Source: Scenedesmus sp. ARA3
Taxonomy: Eukaryota > Chlorophyta > Chlorophyceae > Sphaeropleales > Scenedesmaceae
Reading direction: 5' to 3'
Length of the DNA: 64,000 bases
NCBI GenBank assembly: GCA_004335835.1
Contig: RWJK01001533.1
Coordinates: 49,393 to 113,392 of the forward strand
Both the position numbers and the translations under genes were made by a program. Shown here piece after piece: positions 45,882 through 58,600 of the stretch. The notes beneath the pieces are model-generated. The model was not told the DNA's origin. It searched no databases and saw only the letters and a list, made by a program, of their open reading frames with translations. The number at the start of each line of letters is the position of its first letter. The first letter of the stretch is position 1.

Positions 45882-48695
45882 ATGGTAACGCAGCTGATCT
45901 GCAGACTCTCACAGCTGCAGCAGCGCAATTTCGATGCCTTGCTCAAGGGCTTCGGGGAGCTGGAGCCAAGCACAGTCTGCGAGTACCGGCGAGCAGTGGA
46001 TCGCGTGCTGCAGCTGCTGCAGGAGAAGGGACTGTGCAGCTGGCCGGCGCGGCTGTTGCAGCAGCGACGGCAGGCCGTGCAAGTTTGTCGCTGTGTTGTC
46101 AGCATCAGCAGGCTTATGCAATGCAGCAGCTCTGTGGGCTGCGCCAGCACTTGCGGTCACAGGTCAGGAGCAGGCTGCTGCCCTGCTGCTGGTGGAGGTG
46201 CTGGTGGAGGTGCTGATGCTAATGCTGCTGGTGCTGGTGCTTCCTGCCAGGTTGGTGCAGCAATCGTGCACTCTACAGCCACAGCTGCTGTCTGGGATGG
46301 GCAGCAACCCGCACATTCATCACGTGCATGCATTCCTTGCCTTGCATTGCAGTGCATGTATCTGTGACCCCACGTGAATGCGGCAATCAATGTGCATGTG
46401 GCTTACGGGCGGTCCTGTTGAGCTGCACTGCGCCAACGCCTTGGCTTGCTCTGTGCATTCATCGTTAGGCAGACAATGTTTTAATGACTGCCGTTTGCAG
46501 CAAGCGGTCAATGGCGTGCATTGTTGCTGTGTTTAGAGCATGCTGCTATGAAGGCTGCGATGATCCACTGCTTGCAGGTGCCACTTCTGGCCCTACCTGA
46601 GCGGCACAAACCTATGCAGCTGCTGCAGCTGAAGCAGCTGCAGCCACAGCAGCTGCAACAGCAGCAGCAGCAGCAGGTGGACCCTGCAGGGCTGCCTCCA
46701 GACAACTGCACGCTGCCTACTTCTGACCTGCAGCGGCTGCAGCAGCTGCTAGATCTGTTTGAGCTTGCTGCCGGCAGTGATGATTTGAAGCAGCGTGTAG
46801 CAGCAGAGCCTGGTGTGCTCACTGCGCTGGTGCAGCTGCTGGGCAGTGGCGACGCCAATGTACATGTGCCAGCTGCACGGGTGCTGAAGGAGCTTGCTAA
46901 AAGCAGCGATGATTTAAGGCAGCGGTTGGCAGCAGAGCAACAGGTGCAGGGCCAGCTGCAGCAGTTGCAGGGCCTGCTGAGCCCGCAGCAGCTGCTGGCG
47001 CGAATGCAGCTGCACAGCACAGCGCAGATGCATGCAAACCAGGCTAGATCGGCTGCAGAGCAAGCGCAGAAGGCAGCAGGCGCAACAGCTGCTGTTGGTG
47101 CTGCTGCTGGTGCTGCTGCTGGCAAGCGCGCACTCAATGGGCACGGCGCTGCTGCTGCTGCTGTGTTGCTGCCGCCAGGCCGTCAAGTGCGAAAGCGTCT
47201 GGCGGGGCAGCAGGTGGGCCCAGCATGCCACAGCAGTGTGCTCAACAACACACTATCATTTTATTCAGAATCTTTCCAGCTGATGCTGAGCCGATCCTCC
47301 TGCTGCTATCTTTCACCAGGCCACATCTGCAGCAGGCTCTCTGGAGCATGAGCCGCCTCTTGCATCATGTTGTGCTCAACTGTGCAATTGTCCTGATTGT
47401 GCGCTTGTCGTGATTCTGCGCTTGTTGTGATTCCGCGCTTGTCGTGATTCTGCGCTTGTCGTGATTCTGCGCTTGTCATGCTTGTGCGCTTGTCGTGCTT
47501 GTGCATCAACTGCTGCATGCATAGCTACAGCTAGGTGCTCACACCGCACATGCGAGCGCTGCACAGGAGCAAGCGACTCATCACCAACACTGCCTGTGTG
47601 CTGTTTTTGCACAGGATGTGGATGATGCCCGGCCAATCAAAGGCCAGAAGCACCCGCAGCAGCAGCAGCAGAATAAAAAGCAGCGTGCTGATCATCAGCA
47701 GCGCACGGCAGCGCCACAGCTCAGAACACCCAGCGGGTTGCACCCAGCAGGCTAGCGCAAGGATGCAAGAGCAGATGCGGCTGCAGCAGCAGAATCTGCG
47801 GCAGCTGCAGCGGCAGCCGCTGCCGCAGCAGCAGCAACGCCACCACCACCACCAGCAGGTACTACTACACCAGCAGCAGCAGCAGCTGCAGCAGCAGACA
47901 GAGAGGCTCGGGAGCAGCAGCAGCGGCAGCAGCAACAAGGGGCCCGGCCAGCAGCGCAGACGCAGTCGGTGCAGCAGGGGCAGCAACCACACGGGGCTGT
48001 GCCATCGGTGTCCAGGCAACAGCAGCAGCAGGGACTGCAACGGCAGCAGCAGCAGCGCTGCGGCTCTCCGCACTCGCCGTCACCTTCACCGCCGCCGCCG
48101 GAGTCCCCGCCTCCATCCCCAGGCACGGCTGCAGCCATTGCGGCAGAGGCCTGGCAGCAGCGGCAGCAGCCTGCAGCGTTGCAGCTGCCCGCACCACTGC
48201 CCGCAGCTCCAGCGCAAGCTCCCGCAGTTGGGCAACGAGAGAGCGGCTCTGGCAGCAGGTGATGGTGAGGTGCAGCAGGCTGTGCTTGGCGCCGCCTCTG
48301 GCTCTGCTGCTGCCGCAGCTGATGTGTCAGCACCTCAGGGGCCAGGGCAGCCTGATTTGCAGGAGAACGGCCTGCAGCAGTCGCCGCCGCCGCTGCCGCT
48401 GCAGCAGCAGCAGCTTGCAGCGCGCAAGAGTGTGAGTCCCAGCCACGACCTGGTGCACGCGGAGCAGGAGCCCCAGAGTGATGCGCCAGCATTGCCTGCG
48501 TATGCACAAACCAAGCACATGCAGGGCTACAGCCCTCGCTGGTTCTCTGCTGCAGCTTCTTGTGAGATGGCGGGTATGGGTGTGATAGCATTGCCACGAG
48601 ACAACAGCAGCAGCCAGGCGGTGGCTCACCTGCCTCTCCGGCTGTACGTGCACGCACTACGCGGTGTAGTCAGGATTGGGGGCTGTTTGTCATAG
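45882..48695 (+). CDS. Gln-rich protein with ARM-like repeats, exon structure unresolved
   Basis: Function not recognised. The most secure exon is 46578-47213 (212 codons). It has a poly-Gln stretch, then two related units (SDDLKQRVAAEPGV and SDDLRQRLAAEQQV about 45 residues apart, with LTALVQLLGSGDANVHVPAA between) that look like degenerate ARM repeats, and a basic end (GRQVRKRLAG). Exon 47615-47755 follows in phase (DVDDARPIKGQKH, NKKQR) and stops at TAG, 47753-47755. Upstream, 45882-46090 (FDALLKGFGELEPSTVCEYR) and 46109-46162 (QAYAMQQLCGLRQHLRSQ) look coding but are in different frames without a clean join. Downstream, open Gln/Pro-rich sequence continues to about 48260 in the same frame as the exon with the TAG, then switches frame to 48431. 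The basic patches suggest a nuclear protein; this is inference. Confidence 0.42.
47401..47503 (+). repeat. 17-bp tandem repeat, six copies, in an intron
   Basis: Units of GCGCTTGTCGTGATTCT start at 47401, 47418, 47435, 47452, 47469 and 47486, decaying in the last one. They lie between the exons at 46578-47213 and 47615-47755. Confidence 0.88.
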
Positions 48696-50180
48696 TGCAG
48701 CTTGCCGGCGCGCTAGAGTCACTGGCCAATCCAGTGGATGGCTGTGGATTAGGTGGTTGCCCAATGAGCGTGTCATTGGCTTGAAAACGGGCTGTGTTTC
48801 CGTCGTGTAACACACACAACGTGATGTAAACCCTGTCCCTGGACTCGCCTTGAGCCTGGCACACACTAGTGTGTCATGCGCTGTCCTGGTGCGTCTTATA
48901 GCGGTGCGGTGATGCCTGATCAAGATTACAAAGTGCAAGCTGAGACATTGCCCACCCCATAAGCACGTAATCAACCGTCACAATTGTGATGCCCCTGCCA
49001 GCACATCACCATGCACATAAGCCACGTGCATCTGAAGCAAAACGTGGAGCACGGCACCGCACCGTGCGGTGCACCCTTCTACAAACTATTCATGCTTTCA
49101 AGCACAATGAAGCAGTACTCTATCCTACTACGGCTCCCTTGGGACGCCAGGCCCATGGAGATCACAAACTGTACTGCCCCACATGTGCACTCAAAACGTC
49201 CTGAAGTACAGCCATACACCGTATGTATATGTGAACCTCAACCTAATTACACGCTTGCTGGTTGACAACTGCAGTGCAGGCACTGCCAGATTGACAGCAG
49301 TGATGGCAGTCGTGCGGTTTGATCCATGACACCCGTATGCATACAACTGCAGCACCTCCACCACCAGCGCCAGGTGGGGTAGCCACCCGCGGTGAATGGT
49401 TGGCAGCCCATGCTTCTCGATGATCATACGCACATCACTCACCACTCACCAAAGTGACACATACACGAACAGGACTCTGCTCTGCAGAAACTGCTTCTCA
49501 AGGGCTCTAGTTTCAAACCTGTGTTAGCACTTAGTCGCGCGGCTGCATCACAGCTCGCACCAGAACAGAAGAGATAGTTGTCAAGCCCATATGCCGCCAG
49601 AGCCTCTTGCACACCTCGAGGCACAATCCCACTAGCACATGTTGGTCTGATCTGACCTTGCCGTGTTCTTGTGTGAACCTGATCAAAGGCACCAAGAAGC
49701 AACACAGGACTGCCCTCCCTATCAAACCAAGAAAATGCTGCTGTTGGCATTGACAGCACAGCTACTGCTGACGAACGTCTGCGCATACCCCAGAAATGTC
49801 AGTAATGATGCATGGCCTACTACTGCGACTGATGTTCAAATCACGTAAACCCTTTGGGGGATGATCAGGATCACGGTAGGGTACAAATCACACAGCCAGG
49901 CAATCACTTGTGCCAGTCCTTTTCACACGAGCACATCCTCCACAGCCGTGAGGCCCAAATGCTTAGTCATGTCACAGGACCACAGTTCCACCACCAAGAC
50001 ATCCGATCCCTGCCGCACTGCCTGCAGTGCCGCCGCTGCTTCAGAACACCCCAGTGGTAGAATGCCACTGCATGCTTGGTGCTTCTACAGCGCGAGCAGC
50101 AGTCGCAGTATATGTGCTGGCTGAATCAAATCACGGCTGATACCACGTTGCAAAACACAGAACAATAACCAAACCTGCGC
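48696..50180. other. Intergenic, mostly 3' flank of the minus-strand membrane protein gene
   Basis: C/A-rich on the plus strand from about 48980 to 50180, mirroring the T/G-rich 3' flanks of plus-strand genes. A minus-strand frame at 49439-49786 (GVQEALAAYGLDNYLFC) is somewhat protein-like but has no start or splice context that I can support. Confidence 0.45.
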
Positions 50181-51966
50181 TCAGGCACTCTTCTTTGCCA
50201 GATCACCAACAGCAGCAGCAGCAGCCTCGCGCTCCTGCAGCCTCACATACCTGCCAATCAACATCATCGCCACATTGCAGCCCAGGAAGTACAGCTGCGT
50301 GGCATCAAACCAGCAACCCCCAGCGCTGCGTGCATACTGGCACAGCAGCGGGTTCACAAGCAGCAGCGGCGGCGTCACCAGGAAGCAGCAGGCAGCGCCG
50401 ATGATGGTGCGGCGCTGTATTGCTGGCAGGCCGGGCCGCAGCACTTCTGTTACAAACAGCAGGCCTGCTGCCAACAGCGTTGGCTGCACATACAGTAGCT
50501 CGTTGAGGAAAGGGATTGTCCTGCAGGAAGTAGCAGCAGGCAGCAGAAAGCACAGCAGCACTCAATGAATGCAGGCGAGCGTTGTAAACAGAAAAGCAGC
50601 CAAGGCCTGGCAGCACGGCTGCTTGCAGGAGGTGCTGCAATAAATTCTACGCGGCAAACCGCCAGTTACAAGGAGCACAGCAACCAAGTGTCAGCGGCCT
50701 TAGCTGGCTGCAAAGACATGTGCGAAGCACACACTAACCAGCCTAAATCACTGCAACAGATAGATGGCAGCCACTGCCATCTATCTGCAACGCTGCTGGA
50801 GCATGGGCTGCTTGCTGAAGCTGCAGCCCTGCTGGCCCTGTGCCCGGCCAATACTGACAACACCTTACTGATACGGCTTCACGTCATGGTGCGTATAGGT
50901 AAGCTGAAGCAGTAAGCAGTAAGCTGGTGCATGAGCTTACACTGTCTCACCTGCTGCTCACGCAGTTCCCCAGCAGCGACAGTGCCAGTGCTGCTGGCCC
51001 AACCAGCAGGGACAGCTGCTGCAGCGCCTGCTGTCTGCTGCTGCTCTGCCTGCGGCTGATTGCCGCTAGGCACAGGCACAGCGAGCATGCGCCGGTGAAG
51101 CCCACGTCAGCTGCAAAGGAGAAAGGAATTAGGCAGGTGAGCAGTCAGGCAGTCAGGACCTCCAGTTCAATTGGTGTACAACGTGAGCAAAATAGCTTGC
51201 CACATGCTATGATGAGAAACATGCTTTTGCCTTATACAAAAATATATACATATACATAAACCGCATGCACCTGGCAGCAACATGCTTGCTGCGGTGCATG
51301 TTTGAATTCAAATTGTGTAGTCAACAACGCATGGCAACAGAGACAGGCAGTGCAGAGCAGCGTCTCAGCCCACCTGCAAGCCACAGGCTCTTTGTAGCCT
51401 GGATGGAAAACACGTTGTACAGCTTGCAATGACTGTGGAAATGTGCAGGCAGGCAGTTCAAGGCAGATTGTCAGATGCTGTGTTGTGCTAGTGCTTGCAG
51501 GAACAGTCCTGCAAGCACGTGCTGCTGTGCTTAACAATGACACATGCTAGCCGGGCTGCATGTGTCACAGTGAACAGCTTTCGGCCAAGTTGAACATGTG
51601 CTGCTACACTGAACATGTGCTGCTACACCTTACTTTTGAGCACGCAGCAGGAATAAAAGCTACATACAGCTGATGAACTGGCTGCGAGTCAGCAGCAGCA
51701 GCGGCGTACCTCATGGCTGCCACTGCGTTCATGCACACGTAGTACAGGAGGGCCCGCCTGTATATGCTGTGCTTCACCGTTAGGAAGCCATGTAAGCTGG
51801 CTGCAACCCCAAAGACACACAGGGGCAGCAGTGTGGCATATGCCACACCGCCCAGTGCTAGTGGGGTGCAGGACTCAGGCAGCAGGTAGTCAAACACTGT
51901 TGGTGACGCGGCTCTGAGCAGCCTCGCTGTATCTGGGAAGCAGCTTTGGATCAAATTGCGAGCCAT
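50181..51966 (-). CDS. Multi-pass membrane protein of unknown family
   Basis: I do not recognise the family. Exons in coding order, 51966-51634, 51422-51374, 51110-50951, 50520-50181, give 294 codons (293 residues) with matching phases. Donor GTAAGG at 51633 was chosen over an earlier GTACGC because only it joins exon 2 in frame. About six or seven hydrophobic segments are visible, including GGVAYATLLPLCVFGVAA, YVCMNAVAAM, SLCLCLAAIS, LLVGPAALALSLLG, TLLAAGLLFVTEVL, GAACCFLVTPPLLLV and YFLGCNVAMMLIG. The C-terminus is short and ends near KKSA, a KKxx-like dilysine that would suit an ER protein, though the spacing is not exact. It is transcribed away from the HMT1-like transporter gene; the starts are 648 bases apart. 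Confidence 0.7.
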
Positions 51967-52614
51967 GAGCTGCCTCCTTGCTCTTCAAGCGGCACGGTGC
52001 GGAGCTTGTGACTGTAACTTCGACCAACCGATCTGGCTGAATGAAAACCAGAAGACCTTGACAACAATTTTTAGATTATTCAAAGGGATTGCGAAGGATA
52101 ATTGAGCGCCAGACTGGCTATTGGCGTAACATAATCAGGCTGGGGTTTGAGCCTTTCAAACAACTTGGTGACCACCCAGTTGCGTGAGGCAGTAGCCCCT
52201 GCCGTATAGCCATGTTGACAACGTTCAGACTTTGGCAGCAGCGACCCACATACATCACTGTGTGCAGCACCCTGGAGTGCTGTGCCCAGCCACACAAGAT
52301 GGCGACAAAGCACTTGCCTGTCGGGTTGATGTTTCCATCAAGCAAGTTGGAGGATCGTTGATACAGTGTTCCATACTTGCACTAGTGACGATCAGGCCCT
52401 GTGCTGGGGTCAGCAGACACAGCCTGGAGTGGCACCTGTCAATAACAGCAGGAGTCATTGCAGCTTTGTCTGCCCAACCCTAGCGACGTTGATGTCCGTG
52501 CATGATCAACGAATTGCTTTAACCTAAACGGTTTTGCTGATGAAACTCAACAGCACTGCAACCGGTCAAGCATGCAGCGAGGGGACTGATCTGCACTGAA
52601 TTCAACTGCCGGGC
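51967..52614. promoter_or_regulatory. Divergent promoter region between membrane protein (-) and HMT1-like (+) genes
   Basis: These 648 bases separate two divergent start codons. No clear TATA box or metal-response core was found. A minus-strand frame spanning 52080-52345 (VAILCGWAQHSRVLH in one frame, NWVVTKLFERLKPQ in the next) looks like old coding sequence broken by a frameshift. The same bases may act as a two-way promoter. Confidence 0.45.
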
Positions 52615-55600
52615 ATGGACCCGCAGGCACTTTTGTATTATTTCGGCTGCATAGCTGTAGTATGTTCGCTTAACGCGGTCTTCCTCTTCCTTGCGTGCAA
52701 ACAGTCCCGCCAGGCACACTGCTGTCCTGAATACGAGCACAAGTACAGGGGCTTCAAGCATGGCAGGCTCGCTGTCTATGTGTCTCTTGTGCTGCTGCAG
52801 CTGGGGCTGTCGACAGCTCGTTTGTTCAGCCACTTGACGACCGACGGGCTCACTTGGATAGATCTGTCACAGCTCCTAGTACTGCTGCTGTATCTCTCAA
52901 CTCTGGTGCGCTCAGAATCCTGTTTACCGTCTTGCTTGGATAGCAGTGCACACGTGCTTTACTTGTTCAAGGCTTGTTTGTCTTGTTACCAACGTCTGCA
53001 TGCTTATAGGACAAGCAGCGTGTCGCGCTTTGCAAGCTGATGTGTTGCTGTGCTGAAGCTACTGCTGGCACATCTGCAGACGAACCAGCCACCAGCTCAT
53101 GCCTGCCACACCTGCATCACAGCGTGCTATGCATACCAGCAGATGGATCTCAACTGTTCTGCTGTTGCTGCAGGTGGTGTTGTGCACACGGTGGCCCACG
53201 CAGCTGTCTCTGAGGCTGAGCGGCGTGCTGCTGCTTGCACTGCTGGAACCTGGGATGTTGTTTGCCGAAGACATAACAGTTGTGCGACCTGGTGGCCAAT
53301 TTGATGCTGAGCATGTAGCAAGGTGGGATTAGAACCATGCCACCAATTGTGTTCACAGTTTAGCTGCTTGACTTGCAGTTTTTGTGTGGCAGCTTGCGCT
53401 GCGCTGTTGGAGATGCACCAGGAAGGATGTGCACCCAGCTTTGGCAGCGGTGGCAACCACAGCGCTGTACCTCAACTTTGCATGTTGCATAGGGTCAGCA
53501 GCTGCAGCAGTGCTGGCGCCTGCAGGGACCGTAGCAGCAGAAGTTGCATAGTGCATGTCTGCTTGAAAGTTCCTCGAAGGTGCTGTTGCTGCTGCTGCAG
53601 GGTGGTGGTCCATGGGCTGCAGCTGGTGCTGCTGACAGGGCTGCTCATCAGCGAGGTCATCATTCAGCAGCACCAGCTGCTGCAGCGCAGCAGCTTTGAC
53701 CAGCCGCAGATGCACCATGCTGGCAGCAATGGAGTGCATGGCGGCAGCCCACACAGGGCTGCAGGAATGTTTGCAGGACTCGGGTTTGGGCAGCGGCAGG
53801 GCAGCTACCAGCAGTTGCCTGGGGAGGATGAGGAGGCCGGCAAGAGCAAGCATAAGTTGCCTATGTGGTGAGTGGCAGTGCTGCAGCTGTTGCGTGTTGT
53901 TTACTGCCAGAGGCTGAAGCAATTAGTGCTTTGCAGGAAAGGCATGCTGCTGCATGTGCTGGCCTCAGTAGATGCAAGCATGCAATGCTGTCGGAGTGCA
54001 TGTACATGGCAGCACTCTAGGGCTTGGTCTTTTCAAGCATTGCGTGTGCAGGCACTACTCAAGCTCTTGCAGGACTGCCAAAGTGCTTGTTCACCATTGC
54101 GGTGCCAGCTGCTCACCCACCCATGAATAGGGCAGTACTTCATTCAACGTGGCTCCTGCATGTGGTACTGCTGATGCTCTGCAGGCGGCCTGGTGACAGC
54201 AGATGGCGGATGGCAGCATCTGCTTTTGCGTATGTCTGGCCTACCACAGGCATCCTGCGAACACGCCTGGCAGCATGCTTCGTGCTCGTGCTGACCGAGC
54301 GCGCAATCAACCTGGCAGCACCCATTGCCTTCAAGCACATGGTGGAGGTGCTGTCTGCTGTCACTGCTGATGCAGCAGCTGCAGCAGCAGCTGATGGCAG
54401 CGGCCTGATGGGGGCTCTGCGGACAGGCCTGCGGCTGCTGATGATGGCAGCAGCACGGGGCAGCGAAGCTAGCCACAGCATACACGCTGCTGCAGCTGGA
54501 GTTGCTACAAACGCAACGATGGCTGCAGCTGCCGCAGCACCAGCAGTTGCTGCTGGTGGCAGTGCGGAGCTGCTGGCGCCCTTTTGGGTGCTGTTTTACC
54601 CCTGGGTGTTCATTTACCTTGCAGCTTTCCTGCTGCGAGGCGGCAGCGGCAGTGAGGGGCTGCTTGCAAACGTACGAGACATCCTGTGGATACCTATCAC
54701 ACAGGTGAGCGGCTGTGCAAGGCATGCCGTGGCGTATTTCCTGCAAGCGGCGTGGCCTGTATGCTGGCGAATGTGACACTGGAGTTGCAGCTGTATGACT
54801 TTATCAGGCCTCCTGCAAGCTGATGGCAGTATCAGGCCTCCTGCAGACAGCATGGGGTGCTTGCCTGCAACAGCGAGCACAGCCATGCAGCACGCTGTTG
54901 CTTTCGTGGCTTGCAGTCGATGTTACACCAAACATACCAGCAGCAGGCACGATAACAAGGGCGGGCTCGCCCGCTTCTGGCCCGCCCACGCCGGCGTGGT
55001 TGTTTTCACGCCTGTGTCCCTGTTTCCACGCCTGTGGCTGCCCTACAGGCTGCCTTCTGCCGCATCAGCTGCGCCGTGTTTGGGCACCTGCTGGCACTGG
55101 ACCTCAACTTCCACGTGCACCGCAAGACGGGCCAGATCATGCGCATCCTGGACAGGGGCACCAGCAGCATACAGGTACGGGTGCAGCAGCAGGTGCTGCC
55201 GACTGTTTGATTTTTGGGTCGTGGGGCACCTTCTGCTGCAGCGGCGTTTGGTTGTACCGCTTGTTTAGCAATACAGCTGCTGGACAGCAGAGACAGGGCG
55301 GATGTGAGTGCACAGCCGCAGCTATCTCGCACAGATTTTGCAGGACAGCTGCGTTGGGATCATCCAAACCCAATCCTGCTGCTGCCATCCTGCTTTTTCT
55401 GCTCGCAGGACATTGTCAACATCATCCTGTTCAATGTGGTGCCCCAGATGATCGACATCGTGGTGGCCTGCAGCTACTTAGCAACCAAAATGCAGCCCTG
55501 GGTGGCAGGCATCGTGCTAGTAACAGTCAGCAGCTACGTGCCGCTGACCGTGTGCATCACAGAGCGCAGAGGCAAGGTGAGGCTGCTGAGACTGCTAGGA

Positions 55601-58600
55601 GCACTTTTCATGTGTGCTTGGTGCAATGCGCAGCCCTCAGTGACAGGCACTGTGCTGGTCATGGTCAGCAGCTACGTGCCGCTGACCATGTGCATCAGGA
55701 GCGCAGAGGAAAGGCGAGGCTGTTGCAGCGCTAGCAGCACTCTTGTGTGTGCTTGATGTAGGGTGCAGTGATTAGATGAAGTGGCGCATTTGTCGCTGTT
55801 GGCATGCTTTGGGTGGCTGCTCTTGGAGCAAGACAATTTGCCTGTCAGGTTACTGTTGGGGTCCAATTCACCTGCTTTTGCATGCAACAACTGATGTTAC
55901 TGATGTTTGGCTGTACCAGCTGCCTGTGCTGCAACAAAGCAGCGAACAACCTGGCACACACCTCAGACCGCTTGCACCCCACACCAACCACTGCTGCTGC
56001 AGATCCGCAAAGTGATGAATGCCCTGGACAATGAGCGTGAGAGCAGGGCAACTGACGTGCTGCTGGGCTACGAGACTGTCAAGTACTTCTGCAATGAAGA
56101 CTTTGAGCTGGCGCAGTACGACAAGGCCACACGGCAGTACCAGGTGAGGCAATCTGGCCTCAATACACAGACAGCTATTATGGCTAGTGCCGCAGTGTTC
56201 TGCAGCCTCACTTGTACTGCCGTGACCTGCCGCGCCCTACAAACTAGTCGATGCTTCTGCCCTTTTGCCAATGATCTTGAACTCTGCTGCTGCTGCAGGC
56301 TGCCGAGTACTGGCAGCTGGCCTTCCTCAGCCTGCTGAGCATCGTGCAGAGCATGGTGGTGTGGATTGGGCTGGCTGCGGGCCTCATCGTGTGCGTGTGG
56401 GGCAGCAGCAGGGGCAGCCTGACCGTTGGCGACACGGTGCTGTTCATCACCATGATGCAGCAGCTGTACGTGCCGCTCACCTACTTCGGCAGCTACTACC
56501 GCCAGGTAGGCGCGTGCCTGTATGGGGACAGGGCATTATTGCTGCAGCAGTACAGTAATGCATGCCTGGATGGGCCTTATGCACCGCACATCAGAAAGCA
56601 GCGCAGCAGGTGGTTCACGCGTGTACAGCACACGCATTGCCAAGTACACAGGCTGAGCTAGACGCTCATGTCATGTGCGGCGTTACTCTTACATCCGCGT
56701 GCGTGCGGCATCAACCCTTGATGCATGCAGGTGCAGAAGGCGCTGATCGCCAGTGCACATTATGTGCCGTACAATAGTAGTACAGGGGCTTGCAGGCTGT
56801 GCGTAAGGCCCATCTGTTGTGTACAACCACACATCGCACGGTGCTGTAGGTGCAGAAGGCGCTGATCGACATGGAGAACATGTTTGAGCTGCTGGCCACA
56901 GCACATATCAACAGCGTTCTTGTTGAGTGGTGTGTTGACGTGTTGCGTCACCCATGCAGGTGCAGAAGGCGCTGATTGACATGGAGAACATGTTTGAGCT
57001 GCTGGCCACCACCCCAGCAGTGGCTGACGAGCCGGGCGCACGCAGCCTGCGCGTGAGCGAGGGACGCGTGGACTTCAGGGAGGTGAGGCTGCCTTCGTTG
57101 TGCCCTCAGGCTTCCAAGCTTCAAGCATTCATGCAAGCATTTCCTTGAAGCTTTCCTGCTGGAAGACAAACAGTAATAGCGTTTTGACTTGATTGTGTTT
57201 TGATTGAATGTGTTTGGTGTTCAGACACGCTGGGCTGTGACTGCAAAGTAGCATCACTTATGCCCCAGTGGCTAGCTGACATGACAACTGGCCAGACGTG
57301 TCCTGGTGATGCACAGCATGGTTTAGCGCTCAGCGCCAATGCCTCACTGTGCCGCTGCTGCTGCTGCTGCTGCTGTCAGGTGGTGTTCAGCTACAACCCG
57401 CTGCTGGGCTAGCCTGTGCTCAAGGACTAGCCTTCACTGTCCCTAATGCAACGCCCCGCTGCTGCTGCTGCTGTTAGGTCGTGTTCAGCTACAACCCGCT
57501 GCTGGGCCAGCCTGTGCTCAAGGGCGTGTCATTCACCGCGCCAGGCGGCAAGACGCTGGCCATCGTGGGTAGCACAGGCAGCGGCAAGTCGTCGCTGCTC
57601 AGGTGAGTAGTTTATATTTGTGTTGGATATTTAATTAAACGTTGGAATGGCAGGTGGTTGCTGTCTCCGTGCTGCTTGCCTTGCTGCCGCTTTACGTGAT
57701 GGAAAGCACAAGCAGGCCTATGCTCATCATCATGTTACCCATCAAGCCATAGCATCAACGCCAAGCATGCCTATGCTGTGCTGTTGTGCATGAATATGTC
57801 CTTGCAGCTACCCGCGGGGCATGGTCACCCAACTGTGCAGCCTGTAGGTGCGGGAGGGCTCCTGTCGCGCCAAAAACGAATCGTTCTTTGCCACCTGCTT
57901 TGCTGCTGCTGCCCCTGCAGGCTGCTGCTGCGCTTCTACGACCCCCAAGGCGGTGCAGTGCTGATTGACCGCCAGGACATCCGGCACTGCAGCCAGGCCA
58001 GCGTGCGTGGCGTGATTGCAGTGGTGCCGCAGGACACAGTGCTGTTCAACGACACCATCATGTACAACATACGCTATGGGCGCACTACAGCCACTGACAG
58101 CCAGGTGCGGTGTGTGCAAGGATTGTTGGGTTTGGTGTATTGTGTTTTGTTACACGCACGATGCTGCTTTTTGCATGCGTGCTTGACACAGGCGCTTGTG
58201 ATTTGATTCATTGCTGCAACAGCTGCAACAGTAGATGATGCACTCGGCGCATAGCTGCTTGTGGGATTCCTGCAGACCTCTCCTGCAGCCGCCAGTACTG
58301 CAGGGCATCAGAAGCGGCGTTGCATACTATGTTGGCTTGTTTGTTTGTCATGGTTCTCAGGTGTTCGTTCTGTTGCCTGCTGCTGTGCAGGTGTACGAGG
58401 CGGCAGAGATCGGCCACATCCACCAGCACCTCACGCGCTTCCCACACGGCTACAGCACGCGCGTGGGTGAGTGGCAGCAGCACACCGTACATGCAGCACA
58501 GCAGAGTATTCAAGGGCACCTGCTTGCTGCGCATATTTGCTGATGCAGCTGATTGTATTGATTCGCAGCTGTCCAGCTGGTTTGCCCTGGCACTTCACTT

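Noticed and set aside
47752..48657. 301-codon minus-strand open frame, Ala/Cys-rich
   Set aside because: It is the complement of CAG/GCA-rich coding sequence; composition follows the repeats, with no family resemblance.
49439..49786. Minus-strand 115-codon frame as a gene
   Set aside because: Some protein-like character, but no supported start, splice context or family; it lies in the probable 3' flank of the minus-strand membrane protein gene.
51711..51712. Earlier donor (GTACGC) for exon 1 of the membrane protein
   Set aside because: It leaves two bases of a split codon that cannot join either following exon in frame, whereas the donor at 51633 joins in phase 0.
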